A stretch of 44,732 nucleotides of DNA from JBMNOI01 sp050942995 (GCA_050942995.1 JBMNOI010000009.1:1-44732), one strand, 5' to 3'. Counted from the stretch's first letter, positions 9,542 to 18,371 are shown. The notes: generated by a model from the letters alone, not told the origin. Numbers and translations are program-made.

Positions 9542-10324
9542 TCAGCCTACCAGAAGCGATTCGGCGCCGTCGATCCAGATCTCGGTGCCACTGATATGGC
9601 CGGCCGCATCCGAGGCCAAAAAAACGACCAGATCGGCCACCTGCTCGGGCCGCCCGGGCTGTCCTCCGGTCAGGGGCACCTTGCCCTGTGGGAATTCGGC
9701 CTGTTTGGGCAGGTCCTCCAGGCCGCGCCGCTCTGTTTTTTCGTCGATGGGTGTCTCGATCGATCCGGGGCAGATGACGTTCACGCGGATGCCATCGCGG
9801 GCCAGCTCCAACGCCAGCATCTTGGCCAGTGCCACCTGTCCCGCCTTGGAGCAGGAATAGGCCGTCGCCCCGATGTTGCTAAACACGCGCGTGCCGTTCA
9901 CCGACGAGGTAATGATGATCGAGCCGCCCTGCCGTTTGAGATAGGGCGCGGCATATTTGATGGTGAGAAAGGTGCCCTTGAGATTGATGTTCAGCGTTTG
10001 ATCCCAGTCCTGAGGCGTAAGATCCTCCAGAGGAGCCCACACGCCGTTGATTCCTGCATTGGCAAATATGATATCGAGCCGGCTCCAGCGACGCGCCAGC
10101 GTCTCGATGGCGGACTGTATCTGCTCGGGCTGAGAGATATCGGCCGTCAAGGGCAGGGCCCACCCCCCGGCCCGATCGATCTCCTCGGCCACTCGATTCA
10201 CGCTCTCTTCGGTGAGGCCCAGCACACCGATCCGTGCCCCCTCCTGGGCTAACGCCAGGCAGGCGGCACGGCCGATGCCCGATCCACCGCCTGTTACCAA
10301 CGCCACTCGATCTGCAAGCCGCAT
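9542..10324 (-). CDS. Short-chain dehydrogenase/reductase
   Basis: This 260-residue classical SDR has the cofactor motif TGGGSGIG (residues 11-18), the NAG motif in FANAGING, the catalytic Ser in ITSSVNG, and YSCSK (Tyr/Lys pair near 156-160). It ends with the family's ISGTEIWIDGAESLLVG tail. Such enzymes use NAD(P)H to interconvert alcohols and ketones. The ATG at 10324 follows a GGGGGAA site. A longer in-frame start upstream would add 46 residues with no family similarity. Its position inside a sugar-handling operon suggests a sugar or polyol substrate, but this is only inferred from context. Confidence 0.93.
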   Translation of the reverse strand: MRLADRVALVTGGGSGIGRAACLALAQEGARIGVLGLTEESVNRVAEEIDRAGGWALPLTADISQPEQIQSAIETLARRWSRLDIIFANAGINGVWAPLEDLTPQDWDQTLNINLKGTFLTIKYAAPYLKRQGGSIIITSSVNGTRVFSNIGATAYSCSKAGQVALAKMLALELARDGIRVNVICPGSIETPIDEKTERRGLEDLPKQAEFPQGKVPLTGGQPGRPEQVADLVVFLASDAAGHISGTEIWIDGAESLLVG

Positions 10325-10433
10325 GGGCAGTTCCCCCTTTTGTGCGTCCGGAGCATATCCGAGAATGAAATGCCGCACATGCATCGTGCCGCACCCGGCA
10401 TAACGGGTCCGGGTATGGTGTCTCACCTCTGAT

Positions 10434-10452
10434 TTAGAGGCGTAGCCTCTAA
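10434..10452. other. Perfect inverted repeat between the GT4 and SDR genes
   Basis: TTAGAGGC and GCCTCTAA enclose a three-base loop in the 161-base gap between the GT4 stop codon and the SDR start. There is no T-tract on either strand. It could be a weak terminator, a processing site or an operator. Confidence 0.45.
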
Positions 10453-10485
10453 CCAGCCGCATCCACCCCTATGGCCAACCATACC

Positions 10486-11646
10486 CTAGGCCCGCTGTGG
10501 GACGGACCGTCCCAGCACCTTGACGGTCGGCAATCCCTCACCGGTAATGAGCCGACAGTAGGCGACCAGATAACCGGTGGCCATCCGCTCGGGAGAAAAG
10601 TATCTGGCCCGCGCCTGTGCCCGGGCGGCCAGCATGGCGCGACGCGATGGGTTGGCCATCAGGCCGCTCAACGCCCGCTGCAGCGCGGCGTTATCGTTCG
10701 GGGGAACATAGAGCGCCGCATCCTGCCATACCTCACGCAGACTGGGGATATCGCCCAGCACCAGGGCACAGCCCTCCGTCGCCGCCTCCAGTGCCGAGAG
10801 GCCAAAGGGCTCGTAGCGTGCCGGAAGAGCATAGATCGCGGCGCGCCGGTACCATTGCCGCAGGCTTTTTCGTGGCAAATAACCCAAATAGTTCACGTTC
10901 TGGGGGCAGGCCCGCCCCCCATCGGGGTGATGATCTTCGCCGGCCACGTAAACCGGCCAGTGAAGCCGTGGAGCCACAGCCTCCAGCGCCGAGACGTTCT
11001 TGGCCTCATCCCACACGCGCCCGGCCGTCAACACCATTCGCTCCTTGGGCTGCGGAGAAGAGTTCTCCTCGGATCGGGCGATGCCGTTGGGCACCACACC
11101 GGTGGTCTCCAGCGGCCCATAGTACTCGTCCAGAGCGGCCAGCATCGAGCGAGTGGGCGCCAGCACCAGGTCGGCGGCCTGCAGGCCCGCCTGAACCTCC
11201 CGGCGATAGCGATCCCATGAAGGGGGTGCCGGCTCTCCTTTGACCGCCTGCCACCAGGAGAGCACGCAAGAATGACCCACCACCATCACCGGGGCGCGCC
11301 AGGGCAGAGCGCCATGGACATAGCTGTTGAGGTGGATCACGTCGGGCGCCAGCTCCTCTTCCAGTTCGAGCAGCCAGTCACCGGCGCGATAGACATCCTC
11401 CCAGGGATCCTCCATCCACTCCAGGCGATAGTGGCTCTCGTACAGCGCCAGGCCGGGCACCGCTGCCACCTCCTGACGCTGCTGCGTGCTCAGCGGGGCT
11501 CCCATGGTCGCCAGGGCCACCTCCACGCCATGACGCCCCAGCGCCCGGGCCAGCTCGACGGCATAGGTCCAGATTCCCCCCACCGTATCTGCCGTCATGA
11601 GCACCCGGATGGGCTTTCCTTTTCGGCAATAGGGTCCGTCGCTCAT
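10486..11646 (-). CDS. Glycosyltransferase family 4 protein
   Basis: The 386-residue GT-B enzyme has the N-terminal glycine-rich loop DTVGGIWTYAVELARALGRHG, LTAGRVWDEAKN at the start of the donor domain (near residue 208), and the EX7E donor signature in YEPFGLSALEAA. GT4 enzymes are retaining transferases that use nucleotide-activated sugars at the cytoplasmic face. Its ATG overlaps the stop codon of the alcohol dehydrogenase gene as ATGA, so translation is probably coupled. The N-terminal region, with HLNSYVHGALPW and VVGHSCVLSWW, resembles GT4 proteins of plant-symbiont and cyanobacterial glycan loci. The acceptor is unknown. Confidence 0.93.
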   Translation of the reverse strand: MSDGPYCRKGKPIRVLMTADTVGGIWTYAVELARALGRHGVEVALATMGAPLSTQQRQEVAAVPGLALYESHYRLEWMEDPWEDVYRAGDWLLELEEELAPDVIHLNSYVHGALPWRAPVMVVGHSCVLSWWQAVKGEPAPPSWDRYRREVQAGLQAADLVLAPTRSMLAALDEYYGPLETTGVVPNGIARSEENSSPQPKERMVLTAGRVWDEAKNVSALEAVAPRLHWPVYVAGEDHHPDGGRACPQNVNYLGYLPRKSLRQWYRRAAIYALPARYEPFGLSALEAATEGCALVLGDIPSLREVWQDAALYVPPNDNAALQRALSGLMANPSRRAMLAARAQARARYFSPERMATGYLVAYCRLITGEGLPTVKVLGRSVPQRA

Positions 11647-12650
11647 ATCATCACCAGCGCCTTGATAAATCCTTCGGGGCGCTCTCGTACGGTGTTCAAC
11701 GCCTCGGCCAGGCGATGCAGGGGATATCGATGAGTGTATAGAGAGAGGGGATCGAGCACACCGGCGGCTATGGCCTCAATGGCCAGAGAGATTCCCTCAG
11801 TATAGATGCGCATATCCCGTTCGTGCGCATTGATCACATCCAGCCCCCGCCAGTTCCAGAGTTGCATATTGACCTGACGCGGGCCATCCTGATGGTACCC
11901 GGCGATGACCAGCCACCCCCGTTCCCGGGTTAGCTCACCGGCGAGATCCAGAGGCCACTGTGCGCCGGTCGCCTCGATCACCCGGTCACACATGCGACCG
12001 CCGGTTAGCGCCCTGACGCGCTCGATAATGCGATGGTGGTCGTCCATGGGGATGGTTTCTGCGGCCCCCATAGATCGCGCCGTCTCCAGGGCGAAGGGAC
12101 GACGGCTCATAGCGATCACGCGGGCTCCACGGCGAGATGCCAGGCGCGTGAGCAACGCCCCGAGAAAACCGATACCGACGATGGCCACCGTGTCCCCCTC
12201 CGAGATATCGCAGCGGCGCAGGATGTTCATCGCACAGCCCAGCGGCTCGCCGGGGAAGGGTTGATCGCTCAACGCCTCTGGAATCGGCACCACCGCCTCG
12301 ACCGGGGCCACGTCATACTCGGCATAGGCATGATCGGAAAGGAGCGTCACCCGCCGGCCCTCTGCCAGAGTCTCCACTCCGGGCCCCAGCGCATCGATAT
12401 ATCCCCATCCCTCATGCCCCAGTTGCCCTGGCTCCATGGGGTAGTGAAACCAGGGCTTGCCCTCCCACGGCGGCAGATTGGAGGCGCACACGCCGCATCC
12501 CTCCAAACGCACGCGCACCTCTCCCTCGCCCGGCTGAGGCAGAGGCACCCTGCGCATCTCGATGCGGCCCGGCTCGGCCACCACCGCGGCAACCATGGTA
12601 TCCGCACGAGATGCCACCTCATCTCCCAAGCGTATCTGCGGCAGGGTCAT
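11643..12650 (-). CDS. Zinc-type medium-chain alcohol/polyol dehydrogenase
   Basis: The 335-residue MDR-family protein has a GroES-like N-terminal catalytic domain with GCGVCASN (zinc Cys near residue 52) and LGHEGWG (zinc His near 79). The Rossmann domain carries GIGFLG near 160-170. No four-cysteine structural zinc lobe is visible between the two, so only the catalytic metal is expected. These enzymes oxidise or reduce secondary alcohols and polyols with NAD(P). The ATG overlaps the upstream fusion gene as ATGA, and the stop codon overlaps the GT4 start, so the protein is made together with both. A role in modifying a sugar or sugar-alcohol precursor is the simplest inference. Confidence 0.9.
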   Translation of the reverse strand: MTLPQIRLGDEVASRADTMVAAVVAEPGRIEMRRVPLPQPGEGEVRVRLEGCGVCASNLPPWEGKPWFHYPMEPGQLGHEGWGYIDALGPGVETLAEGRRVTLLSDHAYAEYDVAPVEAVVPIPEALSDQPFPGEPLGCAMNILRRCDISEGDTVAIVGIGFLGALLTRLASRRGARVIAMSRRPFALETARSMGAAETIPMDDHHRIIERVRALTGGRMCDRVIEATGAQWPLDLAGELTRERGWLVIAGYHQDGPRQVNMQLWNWRGLDVINAHERDMRIYTEGISLAIEAIAAGVLDPLSLYTHRYPLHRLAEALNTVRERPEGFIKALVMI

Positions 12651-14716
12651 GATACCGGACTCCTGGCCATGCGGGCCAGAGATGAGTGCTCCGATGTCAC
12701 GCCGTATGATTCGACCAACCAGTCGTACAACGTTTTCACCCCCTTGTGGATGCCTACCTGTGGCGACCAGCCGGTGATACGCTGAAAGCGAGATATATCC
12801 GAAACGTAGAAGCGTTGGTCGCCGGCACGCCAGTTGTCGAACAGGATCGTCGGTCGGCGGCCATGGATCTCGGTGATGAGGGTGACAAGCTCCAGCAGAC
12901 TGAGGGTATTGGCGCTGCCGCCGCCGATATTGAACATCTGCCCGGCAAGGCTCTCGATATGTCGGGGCACCTGCAAGAAAGCGTTTAGTAGATCGTCTAT
13001 ATACAGGGCATCGCGCACCTGCAGCCCGTCGCCAAAGATGGTGATGGGCCGGCCCTCCAGCGCCCGGATCAGAAAATGGGCGATCCAGCCTTGATCCTCG
13101 GTGCCGAACTGGTGCGGGCCGTAGATGCAGCTCATGCGAAAGACCACCGCCGGCAGGCCAAAGGTGTGGGCGTAATCCAGCACATATTGATCGGCCGCGC
13201 CCTTGGAACAGCCATAAGGGCTGGAGAAATCCAGCGGTCGTCCCTCATTGATGCCGCACGACTTGAGCCGGCCGTCCAGCGGCTCGTACCGCGTACTGTT
13301 CAGGGTGAGAGAAAGATCGGCCAGGTCGCCATAGACCTTGTTGGTAGAGGTGTAGATCAGTGGAGGAGGATTCTCCAGGGCGCGCATCTCCTCGAGCAAG
13401 TTCAGGGTGCCCCGCACGTTCACGTCAAAGTCGTAAATGGGGTTTTGCAGGCTCTTGGTCACGGCCACCTGGGCGGCCAGGTGAAATACCATGTCGGCCC
13501 GCTCCACAGCGCGTCGCAGAGAAAACCGATCGCGTACATCGGCGATCTCGATCTGGATCAAGTCATCGTGGGTATCACGCAGCCAGTGCAGGTTGCGCTC
13601 TACCCCCGGACGCGAGAGATTATCATAGACGATGACCGGTTGCCCCTGGCTCAACAGGCGATGGGCCAGATTGGTGCCGATAAAGCCGGCGCCCCCGGTG
13701 ATCAGTGTCGCCCGCCGCCGATCGGCCCGCACACGTGCGGGTTCTCCCATCCGTACGGCCTGCTTGACGGCCTCGACACCGCCCGTCGCCCACAGGTGAT
13801 AGAGCGGCTTGGGTCGCCCGTCTGCGTGGCGCAACCCAAAATGGTACTCTCGCTCGTCCAGGTGAAAGCCGCTGATGGTGGGTATGTCCGGGTCCAGATC
13901 ATAGGCCGCATACCAATACATTCGCTGTACCGGGGCCTCCAGCGCCTCGACAAAGACTTGAAGCTGCCCGTGGGGATCGTGCTGCCAGGTCGAAAAGCCG
14001 GTCTCGGTGATCCAGATCTCGGGATTAAAGCCGCGCTGCGCCAACACCTCACGGATCCTGCCCACATGAACGGGCCAGCCCTCCCAGCCGTGCTCCCACC
14101 CCCCCGGAAAACCGTGAACGCCCACCGCGTCGATGAGGGACATCAGCCCATAATCGCACATCAGCGCGATCCATTCGGGATCGATGGGGCTCATGCCCCC
14201 CAGTACGGTCTTTTTTCCCAGATGCCGGGCCCAATAGGCGGCATTGCCGACCATCTCGGCGAACATGAGCCAGCCCGGGTCCAGTATCCAGTCCCACTCG
14301 CTGAGGTTGTTTGGCTCGTTCCACAGCTCGACATACTCGAAATGCTCGCCATATCGTTCGATCATCTCGCCCACAAAATCGGCGTAGAGCTTGAGGTTGC
14401 GTGGCGGCGAAGATACCTTGGGGGCAAGGCCCTCTGAGGGCGGCGTGTATAGAAAACAGGGCAATACGTTCACCTCACGCGCCAGGCGTGGCAAGAGCCA
14501 GTCGATCCATTCTCGCCCTTCGGGAAGATAAGAGTCGGCCCAGGAGATGCCCGTACGCAACTCGGTTACTCCCAGCGCCTTGAGATCCTGCAAAAGTCTT
14601 TCGACACAATCGTATTCGCCCACACGAATCCACTCCAGGATTCCGAGGGCAGGCCCCTCGGAACCCCGGCCGGCCTGGCGAATCGGATTCATTTCATCAT
14701 CACGATACAATCTCAC
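12647..14716 (-). CDS. Two-domain fusion: clan GH-A glycosidase plus CDP-paratose 2-epimerase-like SDR
   Basis: From the GTG at 14716 (AAGGGAG nearby and no overlap with the upstream gene) the product has 689 residues; an ATG at 14692 is the alternative. Residues about 20-320 form a TIM-barrel glycosidase of clan GH-A, GH39/GH5-like. The acid/base Glu is in ELWNEPN near 133 and the nucleophile Glu in WITETGFS near 235. Residues about 334-675 form an extended SDR with GGAGFIG near 338, STNKVYG near 457 and YGCSK near 501. STNKVYG, followed by MSCIYGP and EDQGW, is the signature of CDP-paratose/tyvelose 2-epimerases, which invert C2 of a 3,6-dideoxyhexose. No signal peptide is seen, so the glycosidase part is cytoplasmic and may have lost or changed activity. 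Confidence 0.88.
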   Translation of the reverse strand: MRLYRDDEMNPIRQAGRGSEGPALGILEWIRVGEYDCVERLLQDLKALGVTELRTGISWADSYLPEGREWIDWLLPRLAREVNVLPCFLYTPPSEGLAPKVSSPPRNLKLYADFVGEMIERYGEHFEYVELWNEPNNLSEWDWILDPGWLMFAEMVGNAAYWARHLGKKTVLGGMSPIDPEWIALMCDYGLMSLIDAVGVHGFPGGWEHGWEGWPVHVGRIREVLAQRGFNPEIWITETGFSTWQHDPHGQLQVFVEALEAPVQRMYWYAAYDLDPDIPTISGFHLDEREYHFGLRHADGRPKPLYHLWATGGVEAVKQAVRMGEPARVRADRRRATLITGGAGFIGTNLAHRLLSQGQPVIVYDNLSRPGVERNLHWLRDTHDDLIQIEIADVRDRFSLRRAVERADMVFHLAAQVAVTKSLQNPIYDFDVNVRGTLNLLEEMRALENPPPLIYTSTNKVYGDLADLSLTLNSTRYEPLDGRLKSCGINEGRPLDFSSPYGCSKGAADQYVLDYAHTFGLPAVVFRMSCIYGPHQFGTEDQGWIAHFLIRALEGRPITIFGDGLQVRDALYIDDLLNAFLQVPRHIESLAGQMFNIGGGSANTLSLLELVTLITEIHGRRPTILFDNWRAGDQRFYVSDISRFQRITGWSPQVGIHKGVKTLYDWLVESYGVTSEHSSLARMARSPVS

Positions 14717-14732
14717 GCCTGAATACTCCCTT

Positions 14733-15851
14733 TCAGATGGCAAGTCGGCGCATCTGCAATTCTGCCTGAGCCTCCGGCACACGATCCTCGGCTGTCTGGC
14801 TCTCGAGCCACTCGGCAAGACTGTCCAGGCTCTCGTCCAACGTCATAAGCGGATCGTACCCCAGGGCGAGCCGGGCCTGGCTGATATCGGCAAAACAGTG
14901 GCGAATATCGCCCACGCGATACCGCCCCATGATGTGCGGGACGATATACTCCCGCCCCAGCGCGCGGGCCATTTTCTCGGCAAGCTGAACCACCGTATAG
15001 CGATGTCCGCTGCCGATGTTTAGCGCGTTTCCCGCGGCTCGAGGCTCTTCCAGCGCCAGGCGAAACGCCCGCGCCACATCGAATACGCTCACCAGATCGC
15101 GCTGCTGCAGGCCATCCTCATAGATCAGTGGGGGATTGCCGTTGAGCAGTCGTGAGGCAAAGATGGCCAGCACGCCGGTATAGGGGTTGGAGAGCGACTG
15201 ACGCGGGCCGAACACGTTGAACAGGCGCAATGCGACGGTGGGAATATCGTAGGCCTGCCCCATAATGAGCGCCATACGTTCCTGGCCATACTTGGTGAGG
15301 GCATAGATCGAGGCCAGATCGGGGGGCTTGCTTTCGGGTGTGGGCACCGGTGTTAGCGGCTCGCCCTCGGGCGTACAGGGATCCCACATGCCAGACTGGA
15401 TCCGCTCGAGGGAGCGCCTGACATTCTGAACCACCATACCGTCGGGAGAGAGATACATCCCCTCGCCATATATACTCATGCTGGAGGCGACGACCAGCCG
15501 CTCCACAGGGCGTTCGGTCAGCGCCTGGAGCAATATCGCCGTGCCCCGCTCGTTGATATCCACATAACGGGCGATCTCGTACATGCTCTGGCCGACACCC
15601 ACCACTGCGGCACAGTGGCAGACGGCATCCACACCGTCCAACGCGCGCAAAACGGCCTCATCATCGCGTATATCGCCGACGATCAATTCCACTTCAGGAT
15701 CGAGATAATGGGGGCGCGTTATGCCGGTCCCATGCACCTGTGGCGTCAGGTTATCCAGTGCCCGCACATTGTATCCGTGGGCCAACAATTCATCGGCAAT
15801 GTGCGACCCGATAAATCCCGCTCCTCCGGTAATCAAGACCCGTTTGCCCAA
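14733..15851 (-). CDS. NAD-dependent sugar epimerase/dehydratase
   Basis: Starting at a TTG at 15851, which has AGGAGG six bases upstream, the product is 373 residues. It begins with the Rossmann motif KRVLITGGAGFIG and continues with the extended-SDR features VCHCAAVVGV, SSMSIYGEG (catalytic Ser) and YALTK (Tyr/Lys near 184), then LRLFNVFGPRQ. An upstream GTG at 15881 would place the ribosome binding site inside the coding region. The family epimerises or dehydrates UDP-, dTDP- or GDP-sugars, and the exact substrate cannot be read. It is the promoter-proximal gene of the glycan operon and ends 17 bases before the fusion gene's GTG. Confidence 0.92.
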   Translation of the reverse strand: MGKRVLITGGAGFIGSHIADELLAHGYNVRALDNLTPQVHGTGITRPHYLDPEVELIVGDIRDDEAVLRALDGVDAVCHCAAVVGVGQSMYEIARYVDINERGTAILLQALTERPVERLVVASSMSIYGEGMYLSPDGMVVQNVRRSLERIQSGMWDPCTPEGEPLTPVPTPESKPPDLASIYALTKYGQERMALIMGQAYDIPTVALRLFNVFGPRQSLSNPYTGVLAIFASRLLNGNPPLIYEDGLQQRDLVSVFDVARAFRLALEEPRAAGNALNIGSGHRYTVVQLAEKMARALGREYIVPHIMGRYRVGDIRHCFADISQARLALGYDPLMTLDESLDSLAEWLESQTAEDRVPEAQAELQMRRLAI

Positions 15852-16456
15852 TAGAGGCCTCCTGCGCAATCTGGCCCGCACGCACCCCAGACGGCGGTGC
15901 GGAGGGCGGATGATTCATCACGCGTGCATAAACGGAATCAACGCGCCGGCGAGGAGAGGTCGGAGGATGAACGGCGCGGTCGATGCACCGGCCGGGGTTG
16001 TCCGAGCGTTTCGACAGGTACGGGTCACATCCCCGTTTGCCGGTATGCCGGTTATCGAGTGACCGGTTCAAAGTCGCCGAAGCGTGGCCCGGCAGCAAAT
16101 TCACAGGTACGCGAGCCGAAAGAGCACCGGCGGCCACATCCCGAGCATGCCCACCGGCTCGGCCAACAACACACCCGAGAGAGCGGCCCACACGTTGCCC
16201 CTCATTCAAGATCAAAAAGCCCCACAGGCCCGAATGCCGGGGACCATCCGCCAAGCCGCCGCGACATCACATATCGGCGAGAGGTTATGCGGCGTATTCT
16301 AACCGGACGATGTGGACAGAGCGCGATGGGGGAGAATCGCTATACGTTGCGCGGGTGACAAGAGCACAATGAGGTAACAGAGAGGATATCGATCGGATAA
16401 TGAGATCGTACGATATTCAGTCGATGATGAATATAAAGTTGATCAACTGTGTCGGC
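15852..16456 (-). other. Long untranslated leader of the glycan operon
   Basis: About 600 bases separate the promoter from the first epimerase start, and no convincing gene was found on either strand. Short reading frames here lack ribosome binding sites and family-like sequence. The stretch may be an untranslated leader, or it may hold an unrecognised small RNA or peptide. Confidence 0.5.
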
Positions 16457-16486
16457 ATTATATCATGACCACTGCGACAGCGTCAA
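16457..16486 (-). promoter_or_regulatory. Strong sigma-70-type promoter for the glycan operon
   Basis: On the minus strand, TTGACG (16486-16481) and a perfect TATAAT (16462-16457) are separated by 18 bases. It lies downstream of the GT4 gene at 16536-17702 and upstream of the epimerase, in an AT-rich patch. Confidence 0.75.
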
Positions 16487-16535
16487 ACTCGTACAGCGTC
16501 CACAGCCGCTTCCGTCATAACGATGCGCGGCGGTA

Positions 16536-17702
16536 TCATCTGCCCATCAGATCGCAATAGAGCGCCTCGTACGCATCAAAGGTGCGCTGCTCGGCATGAG
16601 CCTGGGAAACGGCCCACCCTGCCTGCCCCATCCGCTCGGCCAGATGACGATCGCTCAGAACGCAGCTCATAGCCTGTCCCATAGCATAGGCATCATCGGG
16701 CGGCACCAGATGCCCGCTGACCCCGTCACTGACCAGCTCGGGCAGAGCCAGCGCATTGGCAGCCACGACCGGCAACCCGGTAGCCATGGCCTGCAGGGTC
16801 GGCAGGCTCTGTACCTCATAGGTCGACGAGATGACGAAAAGATCGGCGACCCGGAACAGACCGGGCATGTCCTCCTCGGGAACAAAGCCGAGAAAGCGCA
16901 CCCGATCCTGCAGCCCCAGATCGTCACATAGCTCCTCCAGGCGCTTCCGATCGTCCCCCCGCCCCACCAGGAGCAGATAGACGTTCAGCTCGGCCGGGAT
17001 ATGGTTCATGGCCCGGATCAGCACATCGATCTTTTTATCCTTGGCCAGACGCCCGACGAACAATGCACGTGGCCCCACAGGCAGATCGTAACGCCGTTCG
17101 ATATCCTCGTCCTGTCCGTTCAACGGCTTGTAGCGCGATGTATCGACCCCGTTAGAGATGATGGTCGTGGGTGTCTTGAGTCCTTGCTCGAGGAAGAAAC
17201 GCCGATGCGTGGGCGTGGCAAACACCACATGGTCGCAACGATTCAGCAGCCAGATGGAATAGGCCCACACCAGCGACTCGATCGGGCCGGAGTCCGCCGC
17301 CGTATCACCGGAGAGGTAACGGACGACAAAACGAGGCACATAATGACAACTGGCCAGCAGGGGCAGGCCGTTTTGTTGACAATAGCGGGTGAACTGAAGC
17401 GCAAGTAGAGCCGTTTCGTGGGTATGAAGAACATCGGGGCGAAAATTATCAACGATCTCTTCGAGTTCGTTGTAACTGATATAGGGGATGGGGCCCTCAG
17501 CCCAGAACGGGTTATTGCGCGAGCGCACACGAATCAGCCGAACGCCGCCATCCTCATCAGAATAGGCTTCTTTTCGCTCGCTGGCGGTAATAACGGCGAC
17601 ATCGTGCCCTCTGGCGACCATGGCTCTGGCAAGTTTTTGGGCAACGATCGTCACCCCACTCACCGTGGGAGGATAACCATGACTCGCTACAAGAATACGC
17701 AT
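16536..17702 (-). CDS. Glycosyltransferase family 4 protein, donor motif altered
   Basis: The 388-residue GT-B enzyme has the N-terminal glycine-rich acceptor loop (MRILVASHGYPPTVSGVTIV), a DVLHTHETALLALQF strand, ISNGVDTSRYKP, and FVGRLAKDKKIDVLIRA opening the donor domain. It is close to the PimB/alpha-monoglucosyl-diacylglycerol-synthase branch that glycosylates membrane lipids. In the EX7E signature (EVQSLPTLQAM) the second Glu is replaced by Gln, which is unusual. The ATG at 17702 has only a weak AG-rich site. The gene is oriented with the glycan operon but separated from it by a promoter. It is divergent from the ribosomal protein genes. Confidence 0.92.
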   Translation of the reverse strand: MRILVASHGYPPTVSGVTIVAQKLARAMVARGHDVAVITASERKEAYSDEDGGVRLIRVRSRNNPFWAEGPIPYISYNELEEIVDNFRPDVLHTHETALLALQFTRYCQQNGLPLLASCHYVPRFVVRYLSGDTAADSGPIESLVWAYSIWLLNRCDHVVFATPTHRRFFLEQGLKTPTTIISNGVDTSRYKPLNGQDEDIERRYDLPVGPRALFVGRLAKDKKIDVLIRAMNHIPAELNVYLLLVGRGDDRKRLEELCDDLGLQDRVRFLGFVPEEDMPGLFRVADLFVISSTYEVQSLPTLQAMATGLPVVAANALALPELVSDGVSGHLVPPDDAYAMGQAMSCVLSDRHLAERMGQAGWAVSQAHAEQRTFDAYEALYCDLMGR

Positions 17703-17724
17703 AAGCCCTTCTATAATTCTGAAC

Positions 17725-17739
17725 GCACAAACGTTGTGC
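17725..17739. promoter_or_regulatory. Palindrome upstream of the GT4 gene
   Basis: GCACAA (17725-17730) and TTGTGC (17734-17739) are separated by three bases, just upstream of the 17702 start. This could be an operator. A second, looser repeat (CGTCGG...CCGACG) follows near 17773-17793. The rest of 17703-17930 shows nothing recognisable. Confidence 0.4.
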
Positions 17740-17930
17740 CATCGAATACCGATGGGAACTCGATGCTCTCGTCGGACGCTATCGCCGACGTTCGTTTTTG
17801 TTCGGCCGCATATTACTGCATCGATATTCGTCTGTCAACGTCTCACGCTCCACAAAACAATCCCCTTCCAAAGGTGAGGCCGGGCGATGACCCCTGCGTT
17901 GGCTCTCGATGTGTATGGGTTATGTGTATT

Positions 17931-17959
17931 TTGACAGAGTGAAAGGGAGGCGGTATAAT
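17931..17959 (+). promoter_or_regulatory. Consensus sigma-70 promoter for the ribosomal protein operon
   Basis: Both hexamers are perfect: TTGACA (17931-17936), a 17-base spacer, and TATAAT (17954-17959). The leader to rplU is about 70 bases and ends in an AGGAGG-like site (CCGGAGGTAAAG). Confidence 0.9.
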
Positions 17960-18036
17960 CTTGGTTCGGCAAGGCTGGAAACTCGGCATGAGCAACCCGG
18001 TCGAGTCGGCCCAGGTTCCCGGAGGTAAAGAAAAGA

Positions 18037-18348
18037 ATGTATGCTGTCGTAGAGACCGGCGGAAAGCAGTATAAGGTGATGGTTGGCCAGACCGTGGACG
18101 TCGAGCGGTTGGATGCCAACGTCGGTGACAGGGTAGAGCTGGATCGAGTGCTCATGGTCAGCGATGGAGAGGACGTTCAGGTCGGACGTCCCGTCGTAGA
18201 GAACGCCAGGATTGCCGCCACGGTTTTGGAGCATGGCCGGGGGAAAAAGGTCATCGTCTTCAAGTATCGGGCCAAGCAGCGCTATCGCCGCAAAAAGGGG
18301 CACCGTCAAGAGTACACCCGTCTCCGGATCGATGAAATTCAGGCCTGA
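18037..18348 (+). CDS. rplU: 50S ribosomal protein L21
   Basis: The 103-residue product matches L21 over its full length: the N-terminus MYAVVETGGKQYKVMVGQ, the RAKQRYRRKKGHRQ basic segment near residue 77, and a TRLRIDEI end. L21 binds 23S rRNA in the large subunit. It starts at an ATG with GGAGGTAAAG upstream and is followed 23 bases later by rpmA, the usual bacterial order. It is the first gene behind a consensus promoter. Confidence 0.98.
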   Translation: MYAVVETGGKQYKVMVGQTVDVERLDANVGDRVELDRVLMVSDGEDVQVGRPVVENARIAATVLEHGRGKKVIVFKYRAKQRYRRKKGHRQEYTRLRIDEIQA

Positions 18349-18371
18349 GCGGTCGGAAGGAGATGAAATAG

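Noticed and set aside
9542..10462. A 306-residue form of the SDR
   Set aside because: The extra 46 residues before the ATG at 10324 have no SDR similarity, while the inner ATG has a good ribosome binding site and begins right at the cofactor domain.
13076..14437. A 453-codon plus-strand frame
   Set aside because: It is antisense to the glycosidase-epimerase fusion, which has conserved motifs on the minus strand.
15882..16535. Several 60-150 codon frames in the gap upstream of the epimerase
   Set aside because: They overlap on both strands, have no ribosome binding sites and read as low-complexity Arg/Pro/Ala sequence, so no gene is called.
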